Origin: an uncultured Pelagibacteraceae bacterium
GTDB taxonomy: Bacteria; Pseudomonadota; Alphaproteobacteria; Pelagibacterales; Pelagibacteraceae
Length of the DNA stretch: 64,000 nucleotides
NCBI GenBank assembly: GCA_902596675.1
Contig: CACJUO010000006.1
Span: 1-64,000, forward strand
Reading direction: 5' to 3'
Shown here: positions 25,721 through 35,469 of the stretch, in pieces
Layout of the letters: each line of letters opens with the position of its first letter
How positions within the stretch are numbered: the stretch's first letter is position 1
Translations under genes and position numbers: made by a program
The notes under the pieces: generated by a model
Databases searched by the model: none
What the model was told of the DNA's origin: nothing
What the model saw: the letters and a program-made list of their open reading frames with translations, nothing else

Positions 25721-27050
25721 AAATACCAAATGTTAAAATTAACCCAATTATTATAGTCAAAGAAAAACCAAAAAAGAAATAATTATTTTTAATAAGTATG
25801 AAATTTTTCTTAGTCAATAATAAGTCAAAGAATATAAGCAAAAGAATAATAAAAAAATTTTGCATTACATAAAATTTTTCAATAATTTGACTGAAATTTG
25901 TTATTTCACTAATTTTAAAAATATTGATGTAACTTTTAAGTTCAGAGAAATCTTTTAGAGAAAATGGAATCCAAAGAACAGAAACTAAAATGAAGGTGTA
26001 TATATTTCTTAATATAAGAAACTTTATTTTTAAATTTTTTAAAATTTTTTCTATACATAGAATTATACCATGAAAAAAACCCCAAATAACAAAGTTTAAA
26101 GACGCTCCATGCCATAAACCCCCTAAAGTCATTACAATTAAGATATTTCTTAAAGTAAAAAATAATTTTTTTCTACTCCCCCCAAGTGGAATATACAAGT
26201 AATCTTTTAAAAAACTTGATAGTGAAATATGCCATCTTCTCCAAAAGTCAGTTAAATTTTTTGAAAAATAAGGTGTCAAAAAATTTGCAGGTATATTAAA
26301 ACCTAATATCTTTAAAATACCTATAGCTATTGAACTGTAACCGCAAAAGTCAGCGTAAATTAAAAATGAATAGAATAAAGATGAAATAATTAATGTAGGA
26401 GTATTACTTTCATCAATATAATTATAAACCGAACTTATATATATATCTAAATTATTTGAAACACATAATTTTAAAAAATATCCCCAAAGTATTAATAACA
26501 AACCTTTTTTCAAGTTATTTACATTTGTATTTAGCCCTCTTTTAATTTGAGGAATAAATTTTGATGCTCTAACAATGGGACCTGCAATCAATTGTGGAAA
26601 AAAGCAAAGAAAAACAAATAAATTTGTTAATGAAGTTGGTTTAGACTTTTTATAATAAATGTCCACTAAATATGAAATTGACTGAAATGTATAAAAAGAT
26701 ATTCCTATTGGTAAAATAATTCTTTCAAAAACTGTACCATCCAAATTTATATTTATTATATCAGCAACAAAAAAATTAAAATATTTAAAAACAAAGAGAA
26801 TGGATAACGAGATAAATATTCCTAAAAATAAATATTTTTTTGATGAAATTCTATTTCTGGAAATTAAATTTCCAATCACATAAGTATGCAAAACAGTAAA
26901 TACCAATAATGAACACAACAGATAATTCCAATAAGAGTAAAAAAATAAAGAATATAGAATAGTAACTATTTTCCAATGCTTATTAAAAAAAAATATTGAT
27001 ATAAAAAATAAACTTAAAAATATAAGAAAATCAAATGAGGCGAAAGACAT
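25686..27050 (-). CDS. MBOAT family O-acyltransferase (AlgI-like)
   Basis: Multi-spanning membrane protein (454 aa) with MBOAT features: the FFPQLIAGPIVRASKFIPQ segment, SYLVDIYY, the WRRWHISLSSFLKDYLYIPLGG block and the catalytic His in GGLWHGASLNFVIWGFFHG. Carries an acyl (often acetyl) group across the inner membrane for addition to a surface polysaccharide. Overlaps its SGNH-like partner by 35 bases and shares one base with the upstream ligase-like gene. Confidence 0.9.
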   Translation of the reverse strand: MSFASFDFLIFLSLFFISIFFFNKHWKIVTILYSLFFYSYWNYLLCSLLVFTVLHTYVIGNLISRNRISSKKYLFLGIFISLSILFVFKYFNFFVADIININLDGTVFERIILPIGISFYTFQSISYLVDIYYKKSKPTSLTNLFVFLCFFPQLIAGPIVRASKFIPQIKRGLNTNVNNLKKGLLLILWGYFLKLCVSNNLDIYISSVYNYIDESNTPTLIISSLFYSFLIYADFCGYSSIAIGILKILGFNIPANFLTPYFSKNLTDFWRRWHISLSSFLKDYLYIPLGGSRKKLFFTLRNILIVMTLGGLWHGASLNFVIWGFFHGIILCIEKILKNLKIKFLILRNIYTFILVSVLWIPFSLKDFSELKSYINIFKISEITNFSQIIEKFYVMQNFFIILLLIFFDLLLTKKNFILIKNNYFFFGFSLTIIIGLILTFGIYDEKKFIYFQF

Positions 27051-28288
27051 TAAACAAATTTATTGTTTTTTAAAAAAAAACCTAATGGTAAAAAATATAT
27101 TATTGACATCCAATTGTTAAAAAAACTTCCAGTTGGAACAAATGGAAATAAATTTATAAATATTAAAATAGACAAAATTTTTACCTGATCGCTTACATAA
27201 TCATTCTTTTTATAAAATGACCTAGTAAAATATAAAATAATATTTTTACAAATTATTAAAAATATTCCTAATATGAGCACAAATCCAATAAATCCTGTTT
27301 CAGATAAAAGTTGAGCATATGTATTATGAGGATGTGTTGAACAACTTGTTATTGTCTCATAATATCTCTTATCTCTACATAAAATTCTAAAAGATTTTAT
27401 TCCACTACCAATTACAATGTTATCTTTAAATATTTTTATGGCAGTTTTCATGTGATTTTCATGACCCTCAGTAAATATGTTAATTTTATTATCTTTAAAA
27501 ACTTCATTAATTGTCTGATTGATCATTCTTTCGTGTGTTGATTTACTCAAATTTCCTGCAACAAAAAAGCCAAGTGAAGAGATTATTAATGTTATTATCA
27601 TTAAAAATCTTGTTTTTTTAATTATTAATGTAAACAAAACAAAAAAAATAATATTAAGTGCAAATGCTGTTCTTTCAGCTATAAAATAAATAAGAACATT
27701 AAATAAAACTATTCCAATTATAAATAATATTTTATTTAATAAATTAAATGTGACCTTATTAATTAATAATGCTAAAAGCAATGGTAGCAGTCTGACAAGA
27801 TAACTCCCTAAAATATATTCATCCCCAAATAATCCGCTTATTCTATCAGGCACGCTATTTTTCATACCAAAAATATTAAAACCAAAAATTATTTGTATGT
27901 ATGCGTCAATTGAAACAAATAAAATTGTAATAAATAAATATTTAGTGAAAAGACTTTCAAAATTTGGATATTCTTTTAACAAATATATTATTGCTAATGT
28001 AAATAATCCAAATCTAATATAGGATGAACTTGGTAGGATTGAACTAAAAAAATCTACAGAAAAAAAAGATATAATTATTAAATAAATACAAAAAAAAATA
28101 AATAATAGATTTTTTTTTTCAAATAAAATTTTTATTTCATTTCTTATGAACAATATATAAAGGTAAAGAATTGCAATAATAGATACAAATAAATCAGGGA
28201 TAAATGGACCTGTTACAAGTGAGATTGGTATTAATAAAGTTAAATAAATTAAAAATTTATTTAAATAATTAATTTTTATTTGTTTCAT
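27050..28288 (-). CDS. O-antigen ligase/polymerase family membrane protein
   Basis: 412 aa with about ten or more membrane helices and a periplasmic loop holding the Wzy/WaaL signature HPHNTYAQLLSETGFIG. This superfamily either ligates glycan to lipid A core or polymerises O-units; the sequence does not decide. Overlaps the STELLO-like gene by four bases. A second candidate of this class lies at 48086-50110, so one may be polymerase and the other ligase. Confidence 0.82.
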   Translation of the reverse strand: MKQIKINYLNKFLIYLTLLIPISLVTGPFIPDLFVSIIAILYLYILFIRNEIKILFEKKNLLFIFFCIYLIIISFFSVDFFSSILPSSSYIRFGLFTLAIIYLLKEYPNFESLFTKYLFITILFVSIDAYIQIIFGFNIFGMKNSVPDRISGLFGDEYILGSYLVRLLPLLLALLINKVTFNLLNKILFIIGIVLFNVLIYFIAERTAFALNIIFFVLFTLIIKKTRFLMIITLIISSLGFFVAGNLSKSTHERMINQTINEVFKDNKINIFTEGHENHMKTAIKIFKDNIVIGSGIKSFRILCRDKRYYETITSCSTHPHNTYAQLLSETGFIGFVLILGIFLIICKNIILYFTRSFYKKNDYVSDQVKILSILIFINLFPFVPTGSFFNNWMSIIYFLPLGFFLKNNKFV

Positions 28289-29208
28289 CTCATAATTTTC
28301 AGATATTCTTTAAATGCCTCATATGATCTTGCTGGTAGATAATTCTTAATTAAATTTGGATTTTTTTTTAAGCTTAAAATTAAATTTAAATTATTTTTGT
28401 AACCTATTATTTCTCCTTGAAAATCTCTATAAAATGAATGTTGGTTTCGATCTTGATAAACTGTTGCTTTATCAAAAATAACTCTGAAACCTAAACTCTG
28501 AACATAGTATGAGGCCCAAATATCATCCATTCTTCCTATGAAAGGAAACAAAAAATATTTTGAAATGACTTCAGAATTAAAAATTGTGTTTTGAGAATTA
28601 AAAGGTGCAAATTTTACAGTGGAAAAATGTCCAATATTTTTAAAAATGAAGTTTTCTTTTTTTAATGTCATTCTATTTATAGCGTCAATATCTGGATTTT
28701 TGTCCCACAAATTTGCCTGTATATCTGGATTAATTTTTTTAAAACCCTTTCTTAAATTAGGTTTATCTTGAACTAATTGCAAAGGAAAGCCTCTGTGCCA
28801 GATTTTAGAATTAAATTTAAATATCGATAAAGGGTCAAAAGCATCAAAATTAGTATTATAAATTTTTGATTTTATATTTTTATTAATTAAAATTTTTTGT
28901 CCCCAATTTTTGTAAGGTATATTATCATCATCTACAGAAGCTATAAGTTTTGCTCCATTTTTTTTAGCATAAACGTATCCTATGTTTCGTCTTTGAATGC
29001 AATTCCAACCAATTAACTTTGATAGTCTTGGTGCTATTTTTTTTTGCATATTTGGACTTAGATATGTGATATTTTTCATTTTAAAGTACTTTTCATGAGG
29101 AGTTTTTAAATCACCTACAACTACCAAATGCCAATTTTTAATTTTAGAAAATTTTTTAACTGCAAGACTTGGATTAAAAATGGTAGTAGTAACTATAAAA
29201 TTATTCAT
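28285..29208 (-). CDS. STELLO-like glycosyltransferase
   Basis: Resembles the STELLO (DUF288) family first described in plants. Support comes from NWHLVVVGDLKTPHEKY near the N-terminus, RNIGYVYAKKNGA followed by ASVDDDNIP as the DxD-type metal site, and GRMDDIWASYYVQSLG. No membrane helix. I prefer the ATG at 29208 (MNNFIVTTTIFNPS) over a TTG at 29223. Divergent from the next gene, with a 41-base gap. Donor and acceptor are unknown. Confidence 0.7.
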   Translation of the reverse strand: MNNFIVTTTIFNPSLAVKKFSKIKNWHLVVVGDLKTPHEKYFKMKNITYLSPNMQKKIAPRLSKLIGWNCIQRRNIGYVYAKKNGAKLIASVDDDNIPYKNWGQKILINKNIKSKIYNTNFDAFDPLSIFKFNSKIWHRGFPLQLVQDKPNLRKGFKKINPDIQANLWDKNPDIDAINRMTLKKENFIFKNIGHFSTVKFAPFNSQNTIFNSEVISKYFLFPFIGRMDDIWASYYVQSLGFRVIFDKATVYQDRNQHSFYRDFQGEIIGYKNNLNLILSLKKNPNLIKNYLPARSYEAFKEYLKIMR

Positions 29209-29249
29209 TAAAATTAAATACAATATAATAAGATATATTCAAGAAATTT

Positions 29250-30116
29250 ATGAAAATACTTTGGATTACAACATTCAGATCTTTTGGCATATCCAAAAAA
29301 AATGATGCTGTTCAAAAAAAATTTTTTAATGGTTTAAGTAAATTGAATAGCAATATAACTTTAAGTGTGACTATATTTAATGAAAAAAATGTAAAGAAAA
29401 ATATTACTTCCAATAAAATAAAAACTGTTTTTTTTAAAAATAAAAATAAACTACTGCACAATTCAAAATACTCACAAAGTATTTGTATGCAAAATGCTGT
29501 GACCCTTTTGGATGAGACTTTTGATTTTGTTATATGGTCAACTGCCGATATTACAATTCCAAAAAACTTTGTTAATAAAATTAATTCTTTTAAAGAAAAA
29601 AATATTTTAATGACAGCATTTCCAATTTATTTTGCTGACTCTAAAAATAATGTCAGTTCATATTCATCGAATTGGGGATTAGATTTATTTGTTCTTAAAA
29701 TAAATTCAAAAAAAAAAATTTTAAAATTTAAGAAAATAATAAATCAATGTCCCAATTATGGTTGGGGATGTTATGAGCATTTTTTTTCCTCTATCTCAGA
29801 TGCACTAAATATTAGGTATATAAATATTTGTAAAAATCTTATAATTAAAAAATATACAAATGATAGAAAAGCTTTTAATGAAATTAGAGAAAACGAAATT
29901 ACATCCTGGAAAATAAACCAAAATTATCTCATTAAGTTTTTAAAAAGAAATAACCTAAATAAATTATATGCTACAGGATCTATGTATTATCTTATATACA
30001 AATTTTTCAACCTCACTGAGTTAAATTTTCGCTCTGTGATAATTTATATTAAAATAATCTTAAGAATACCATTTAGTATTATTAATTTATTCTCAAATAA
30101 ATACAAAAGCTCTTGA
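29250..30116 (+). CDS. Protein of unknown function, possible glycosyltransferase
   Basis: 288 aa, soluble. I do not recognise a family with confidence. The segment FDFVIWSTADITIPKNF is reminiscent of a GT-A metal-binding region, and PNYGWGCYEHFFSSI looks like a conserved aromatic site. It is the first of two plus-strand genes inserted in a long minus-strand run. One base separates it from the SGNH gene, so the two probably act together. Confidence 0.5.
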   Translation: MKILWITTFRSFGISKKNDAVQKKFFNGLSKLNSNITLSVTIFNEKNVKKNITSNKIKTVFFKNKNKLLHNSKYSQSICMQNAVTLLDETFDFVIWSTADITIPKNFVNKINSFKEKNILMTAFPIYFADSKNNVSSYSSNWGLDLFVLKINSKKKILKFKKIINQCPNYGWGCYEHFFSSISDALNIRYINICKNLIIKKYTNDRKAFNEIRENEITSWKINQNYLIKFLKRNNLNKLYATGSMYYLIYKFFNLTELNFRSVIIYIKIILRIPFSIINLFSNKYKSS

Positions 30117-30117
30117 T

Positions 30118-31203
30118 ATGAAAGGACAATGGAAATCTAATCTGTTAATAATATTAATTTCTACTTTAATAGGTCTTGTAATCTTTGAATTTGTTTTAAA
30201 AATGTATGGACGTTATAATCATTTATCTGAACAAAAATTAGTTTTATCTGATGCAATTTATGAAAAGCCAAAATCCTCTGTGCTTAAAAATGAGCATCCA
30301 GATCTTAAAATCATTATTTTAAATCAATATGATAGTGATGGAATAAGAAATCATGATGAAATTCAAACAAAAGATAAAAAAAACATCTATGGGATATTTG
30401 GAGATAGCCATGTTGAAAATATAAATATAAAGAATGAATTCCAGTTTACAACTTTATTAGATAATCATTTCAAGGATCAAAAATTTGTTAATTATGGAGT
30501 CGGAGGATATTCGATAGACCAAATATTTATAAGATATTTAACATTTTCAAAACACGATATTAAAAAAGTTTATTATGTTTTTAGTGGTAATGATGCTGGT
30601 CCAATTGGTTCTAATAATTTAATTGAATTTACCAACAATGATTATGAATTAATCAAACCAAAATTTAGATTATTGGAAAAAATAATTGGAAAATTAAATA
30701 TTACTTACTTTTTAATTGATACTTATTATATAATAAGATCTAAAATTTATCTTAAACACACCTTGGTTGATATAGATAATTACCCTAAAAAACTTGCTGA
30801 AAAACTTTATTATAAATTTTTATCAGAAAAAGCATCAAATAAAGATCAAATTGATAACGTTGTTATTTTTAATAAAATTTTACAAACTTTTAAAGAAGTT
30901 GCAAATAAAAATAACGCAAGTTTTAGTATTATAGTTCTTCCCTCAAAAGAAGAAAATGCTGCTTTTGAGAGATTGGTAAAAAATAAGGAAAATTTTGAAA
31001 TAATAAATCTTTATAGTTTAAGTAAAGAAATATTAAATGATTTTAATAAAAATTTAAAATTTGAAAACGATAGTCATTTTAATGAATATGGTAATTTAAT
31101 TATTTTCGAAATAATTAAAAATTTTTTAAGCAACCAAAATATAAATAAGGATTATATTCAACAGCTTGAAATAAAGAAAAAAATCGATGAATTTTATAAT
31201 TGA
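30118..31203 (+). CDS. Membrane-anchored SGNH hydrolase-like protein
   Basis: 361 aa with an N-terminal membrane anchor (about 9-28) and an extracytoplasmic SGNH-type domain. Blocks are GIFGDSHVEN (Ser), NYGVGGYS (Gly), FSGNDAG (Asn) and NDSHFNEYGN (Asp/His). Such proteins deacylate or acylate polysaccharides. No MBOAT is adjacent, unlike the other two SGNH-like genes of the island. Its 3' end overlaps the convergent wecA-like gene by 10 bases. Confidence 0.72.
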   Translation: MKGQWKSNLLIILISTLIGLVIFEFVLKMYGRYNHLSEQKLVLSDAIYEKPKSSVLKNEHPDLKIIILNQYDSDGIRNHDEIQTKDKKNIYGIFGDSHVENINIKNEFQFTTLLDNHFKDQKFVNYGVGGYSIDQIFIRYLTFSKHDIKKVYYVFSGNDAGPIGSNNLIEFTNNDYELIKPKFRLLEKIIGKLNITYFLIDTYYIIRSKIYLKHTLVDIDNYPKKLAEKLYYKFLSEKASNKDQIDNVVIFNKILQTFKEVANKNNASFSIIVLPSKEENAAFERLVKNKENFEIINLYSLSKEILNDFNKNLKFENDSHFNEYGNLIIFEIIKNFLSNQNINKDYIQQLEIKKKIDEFYN

Positions 31204-32222
31204 TTAATTTTTGGACTTTTCAAAATAGAAATAACAGTAAAATAAATTAAAATAGTTAAAAGATTTACCAAAAAAAGACTGAAATAAAACGAGAGAAATA
31301 CTGGAATTAAAATTAATAATTGTATGAAAAAAATACTTTGATATTTGTTAAATTTTTTCTGAAACAAGTGATGAATATGGCTGTTATCTCCTTTAAATGG
31401 ATTTTTTTTTAAAAAAAGTCTTTCTGAGAAAAGTCTAAACATATCAAGACCAGGAATTGACATTAACAAAAAAATATTATCTGCAAAATAAATCACATTT
31501 TGATTATAGAGTTTTATGATTAGGTATGAAAAAAAAAATCCAATCAATATAGATCCACTATCCCCTAAAAAGCATCTCATTTTTAAGTTTAAATACAGAA
31601 AAGAAAAAAAACTTATTAATAATAAAAAAATAAAAAAATTATAGCCAATCAGTACAAAAATAAAAAAAATGAGGAAAATCGAGTAAAACCCGACTTGACC
31701 GTCAATACCATCAAACATATTTATAGCATTAATAAATAGTAAAAAACACAAACATGTGAAAAATATATTTATTTTGGAGATATCAATTGGTTTTTGATAA
31801 AAAGATAAATGTATTTTATTTATTAAAATACTCTCGTCTAAATAAAGTAAAAAAACTATTACGATTGAAGTAATCAAAAATTTTAATAAATAACTAAGAT
31901 TAAATTTATCGTCAAATATCCCAATTAAATACATAAAAATACAACCCAAAAAAAATAAAATACAACTTTTTTTATTTTCAAAAAAAATCTGGTTAAAATC
32001 TAAAAATTTATTATCGTTAATAAGAAACATTATAATACTGAATAGAAATGGTAATAGTATAAGTGTACCACCCAACAAAGATATTTTATGATGATGTTTT
32101 TTTCTTAATTTATCAGGTATGTCGTAAATATTAAAAAATTGAGATAATTTTTTAAAATTGATAATTAAAAAAAAATTGAATAAAGAAAACAGTAATATGA
32201 GAGTTATATCAATTTTATTCAT
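31194..32222 (-). CDS. WecA/MraY-family sugar-1-phosphate transferase
   Basis: Polytopic enzyme that starts glycan synthesis by moving a sugar 1-phosphate onto undecaprenyl phosphate. Catalytic NMFDGIDGQVGFYSI, CFLGDSGSILIGFFFS and the loop HIHHLFQKKFN are present in order, with about ten membrane helices over 342 aa. Lies with WecG/TagA-type and GT4 transferase genes, forming a plausible initiation block. The exact sugar is unknown. Confidence 0.88.
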   Translation of the reverse strand: MNKIDITLILLFSLFNFFLIINFKKLSQFFNIYDIPDKLRKKHHHKISLLGGTLILLPFLFSIIMFLINDNKFLDFNQIFFENKKSCILFFLGCIFMYLIGIFDDKFNLSYLLKFLITSIVIVFLLYLDESILINKIHLSFYQKPIDISKINIFFTCLCFLLFINAINMFDGIDGQVGFYSIFLIFFIFVLIGYNFFIFLLLISFFSFLYLNLKMRCFLGDSGSILIGFFFSYLIIKLYNQNVIYFADNIFLLMSIPGLDMFRLFSERLFLKKNPFKGDNSHIHHLFQKKFNKYQSIFFIQLLILIPVFLSFYFSLFLVNLLTILIYFTVISILKSPKINQL

Positions 32223-32247
32223 TTATAAGTCTTATGTAAATAAATTA

Positions 32248-33303
32248 TCAAATAACGATTTTTTTTAAATAATTTAAAATTCTTTTATTTAATGAATTTA
32301 ACATTTTATAATTAAGATTAATTTTATAACTTTTATTTTTAATTACTTTTTCTATTTTACTAAAATTTTGGTCATCTATGTTAATATAATGGTTTGAATT
32401 ATAATTTAAAAACGACAATTTTTTTTGATATTTTTTATCAAATAAAACTTTGGTGCCCATATTTAAAGCATCAATTGTGAAGAGAGAATAAGGATTTTCT
32501 GGTGATGAAATAATTAACCTTGTAATTTTAAGAAGTTTTTTGACTTTTGCCCTGCTTATAATTCCAAGATTTTTAAGACCTTTAATATTATTAATTTTAT
32601 CTCCAACACAGCTTACACTATAACCTTTTTTTAAAAGATATTTTATCAGGTTATTTAATTTAAAGTGTTCTTTTACAGAATAATTTCTATTATAGATTAG
32701 TAAATCGATTTTTTTATTTTTAACAGATTTTCCGTTTATTTTTAAATTAGAAAACAAAAGATAATTAAAATTTAGTTTATGATAATCTCTTTTTAGAAAC
32801 ATGCTTGAAAGTAAATCTGTAGAAAAAAGTAAACTTTTAAATCTTTTAAAAATTACAAACATCGATAATCTATAAAAAAATGGGACTAAAATAATTCTTA
32901 TTAATGCTGAAATATTTTCTATTTTTTTTTTAGGTAAAAAACCTGTTATAGGTCCTATTAATGTTTTTGGGGGTAAAAAATAAAATAATAAGAAATTCCA
33001 CAATGGAATAAAATTAAGATATAAAACTTTTTTACTTTGTAAATAGTTTATCCACAGATAGAATATACCAAATAAAGGCCAATAATAATTTTCAAACAAA
33101 GAAAAATTAATTATTTTTTTTTCATTTTTTTTACTTTTTTTAATTTCACCATTGGAAACAAAATAAGTGTTATCAGGAGTTTTAACAAAAATATTTACTT
33201 TTTTAATATTTGAAATGTCCTTTGCAAAATTTCTGGCTAGAATGCCTTCGCCTCTGAATGAAGAAAAATCACAAGCCCATGCAAATATTGTTATTTTTTT
33301 CAT
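32248..33303 (-). CDS. Glycosyltransferase, GT4-like
   Basis: 351 aa GT-B-type protein. The N-terminal FAWACDFSSFRGEGILARNFAK and C-terminal ISSPENPYSLFTIDALNMGTKVL are typical of GT4 acceptor and donor domains. In the donor motif the usual Glu of E-x-x-x-E reads within PENPYSLFTIDAL, so one acid may be replaced by Asp. Overlaps the tandem GT26 gene by four bases. Confidence 0.72.
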   Translation of the reverse strand: MKKITIFAWACDFSSFRGEGILARNFAKDISNIKKVNIFVKTPDNTYFVSNGEIKKSKKNEKKIINFSLFENYYWPLFGIFYLWINYLQSKKVLYLNFIPLWNFLLFYFLPPKTLIGPITGFLPKKKIENISALIRIILVPFFYRLSMFVIFKRFKSLLFSTDLLSSMFLKRDYHKLNFNYLLFSNLKINGKSVKNKKIDLLIYNRNYSVKEHFKLNNLIKYLLKKGYSVSCVGDKINNIKGLKNLGIISRAKVKKLLKITRLIISSPENPYSLFTIDALNMGTKVLFDKKYQKKLSFLNYNSNHYINIDDQNFSKIEKVIKNKSYKINLNYKMLNSLNKRILNYLKKIVI

Positions 33304-34748
33304 TTATAGAAATTTACTATTATTTTTTTAAAATATTTTCCGTATAAGATATATTTAACCATATAAGTAGCTGATAATACCAGTCGTTTTAATCTTCTTT
33401 TTGTTTCATATCTTAATCTCCAAAGCCATTCTAATCCAAGATAATCAAATAACTTAGGGACTTCTTTTTCATCTCCTGCAGCAATTGCTAAACCTCCGCC
33501 TATACAAACAATTTTAAGATTATTATTAATTGTGTGATAGTAAAAAGCAACTTGTTCTTGTTTGGGCGTTGGCAATGTTAAAAATATTAGTTCATTTTCA
33601 TCAACTGATGGTAAATCACTGATAATAGTTTTGATGTCTCCATAAGGTAGGTTCGAATTTTTTAATTCCAAATCTGAAAATTTTCTGCTTAAAAATTTTT
33701 TTGTTTTACCTGTAAGGTTTCCAATTACATGAAGTTTTCGAATATTTTTAGGTTGCTTAATTAGTTCTATCAATTGCCTCCCTGCAATTTTTTTACTTTT
33801 TTGGATCATTATTTTGTGGAAGATACCATCTCCCCAAAAAAATAAATTTTTCGAAACTTTTATGTCCCCTTTGTAGAGAAAACTCAATGAAGCTAAATTT
33901 AATGCAGAAAGGATATATCCTTTGTCCCATTCAAAATTAATATAATCTCTTATAAGTCTAATATTAACTTTTATTTTTTTTAAATTATAAAAATTTTTCT
34001 TAAATAAATATGAAGAAATTATTAAGAAAATGAAAATACCACCTGATATAAACACTCTTTTAAAAATTTTTTTAGGATTAAGAATTAATCGAAACAACCA
34101 TTCAAATCCATATTTTCTAAAAACCATAGGTGCTCTTTTTTCTAGTCCTGTAAAAAAATTAAATGCAGCACCTATACTTAAAAAATTAACACAATTTAAA
34201 TTCCTGGAATTAATTTTTACCCATTTTTCTTGTTTAGGGGCTCCTAATCCTACAAATACAATATCTGGATTAAATTCATTTATATTTTGAACTATTTTAT
34301 GATCGTCAAACTTGAATTTACTACCGAACGGAGGCGATAAAATTGCAATATTTTCTGAGTGAATATTTTTGTATTTCTCACTAATTTTTTTTTTAAGATT
34401 TTCTAAATTTGAAATTTCACCTCCAATAAAAAAAAGTTTTATTTGATGAGGATTATTATTTATCTTCTCTAATAACTTCTCAAAAAAATCATAGCCTGTA
34501 ATACGTAAAGGTTTTGTTTTTTTTTTGTAAAAAATTAAAGATGAAAAATAAACTCCAATACCATCTACAAATATATGTTTACTTTTTAAAACTGATCTCA
34601 TAAAGGATGAATTTTTTAAAGTTTCTATATAAGAGTGTGTATTAAAAAAAATTAGATGTTTAAAATTTTTATTATCTCTGTTCAATAATTGGTCTAAAAC
34701 TAAATCTGGATTACTAATTAGCTTAAGATTGTCTATATATTTTTTCAT
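33300..34748 (-). CDS. Tandem GT26 (WecG/TagA/CpsF) glycosyltransferase
   Basis: 482 aa carrying two GT26-like domains. Domain one (about 1-230) has FVDGIGVYFSS, RITGYDFFEKLL, FVGLGAPKQEKW and RAPMVFRKYGFEWLFRL. A membrane segment follows (about 232-252). Domain two (about 270-465) repeats the pattern as FWGDGIFHKIM, AGRQLIELI, TLPTPKQEQ and FDYLGLEWLWRLRYETKRR. Both keep the acidic DG residue and PKQE, so both could be active. Normal GT26 proteins are single-domain and about 240 aa. Overlaps the following GT2 gene by 26 bases. Confidence 0.85.
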   Translation of the reverse strand: MKKYIDNLKLISNPDLVLDQLLNRDNKNFKHLIFFNTHSYIETLKNSSFMRSVLKSKHIFVDGIGVYFSSLIFYKKKTKPLRITGYDFFEKLLEKINNNPHQIKLFFIGGEISNLENLKKKISEKYKNIHSENIAILSPPFGSKFKFDDHKIVQNINEFNPDIVFVGLGAPKQEKWVKINSRNLNCVNFLSIGAAFNFFTGLEKRAPMVFRKYGFEWLFRLILNPKKIFKRVFISGGIFIFLIISSYLFKKNFYNLKKIKVNIRLIRDYINFEWDKGYILSALNLASLSFLYKGDIKVSKNLFFWGDGIFHKIMIQKSKKIAGRQLIELIKQPKNIRKLHVIGNLTGKTKKFLSRKFSDLELKNSNLPYGDIKTIISDLPSVDENELIFLTLPTPKQEQVAFYYHTINNNLKIVCIGGGLAIAAGDEKEVPKLFDYLGLEWLWRLRYETKRRLKRLVLSATYMVKYILYGKYFKKIIVNFYK

Positions 34749-35466
34749 ATTTATAATTGTATTTTGTAGAATAAATTAATTTATAAAAAAATTTTCTTGA
34801 TGTAAATTTTGATATAATAAATTTTATAATCTCTTTAGCTAAACCTTTAATATCTAAATTTTTTTTCATTATTATCGTTTTTAGAGAAGGAAATGTTGAT
34901 AAACCATCAAGAGAAAAAATAGTTATTGGCAAATATATTTTTTTCAGACCATTTTTTTTAATATTTTCTTTCATCCAATCTCCATCAGCAGTAATTAAAT
35001 AGTTTTCATCATAAAAAATAATATCATTTTTTTTAACTGGGGATCTCACAAAGGAACTATGGGTAAAAGTATTTTTATCATAAAAATATTTTTTTTTAGG
35101 AAAAAATAAAATATTTTTATATTTTAAGATAGTAACAAACTGCCCATTTAGATTTTTTTTTATTTTATTATTTATAATTCTTAGAGAGTTTTTTGAAAAA
35201 AAAATATCTCCTGAATTTAAATAAATTGTAAAATTATCATAAGTTAATTTTTCACCAATATTCATAGCATTATATATTGATGAATCTTTCCCAACAATAA
35301 ATTTTATTTTGTTTGATTTATTTTTTTTTAAAAATTTTTTTTCCAATTTTTTAGCGATAATAAAGTGTTTATATTTTTTAAAACTTTGATTTTTTACTGA
35401 GTCTATGGTTTTTTTTAAATCTTTTTTATTACCATCAGAGACACTAATAATATTGATTATTTTCAT
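34723..35466 (-). CDS. Glycosyltransferase, GT2 family
   Basis: 247 aa. IINIISVSDGNKKDLKKTIDSV at the N-terminus, GKDSSIYNAMNIGE and the donor-metal region YLNSGDIFFS fit GT2 enzymes such as those of colanic acid clusters. ADGDWMKENIKK would be the acceptor-side acidic motif. Three bases downstream of fcl. Confidence 0.75.
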   Translation of the reverse strand: MKIINIISVSDGNKKDLKKTIDSVKNQSFKKYKHFIIAKKLEKKFLKKNKSNKIKFIVGKDSSIYNAMNIGEKLTYDNFTIYLNSGDIFFSKNSLRIINNKIKKNLNGQFVTILKYKNILFFPKKKYFYDKNTFTHSSFVRSPVKKNDIIFYDENYLITADGDWMKENIKKNGLKKIYLPITIFSLDGLSTFPSLKTIIMKKNLDIKGLAKEIIKFIISKFTSRKFFYKLIYSTKYNYKYEKIYRQS

Positions 35467-35469
35467 CTA

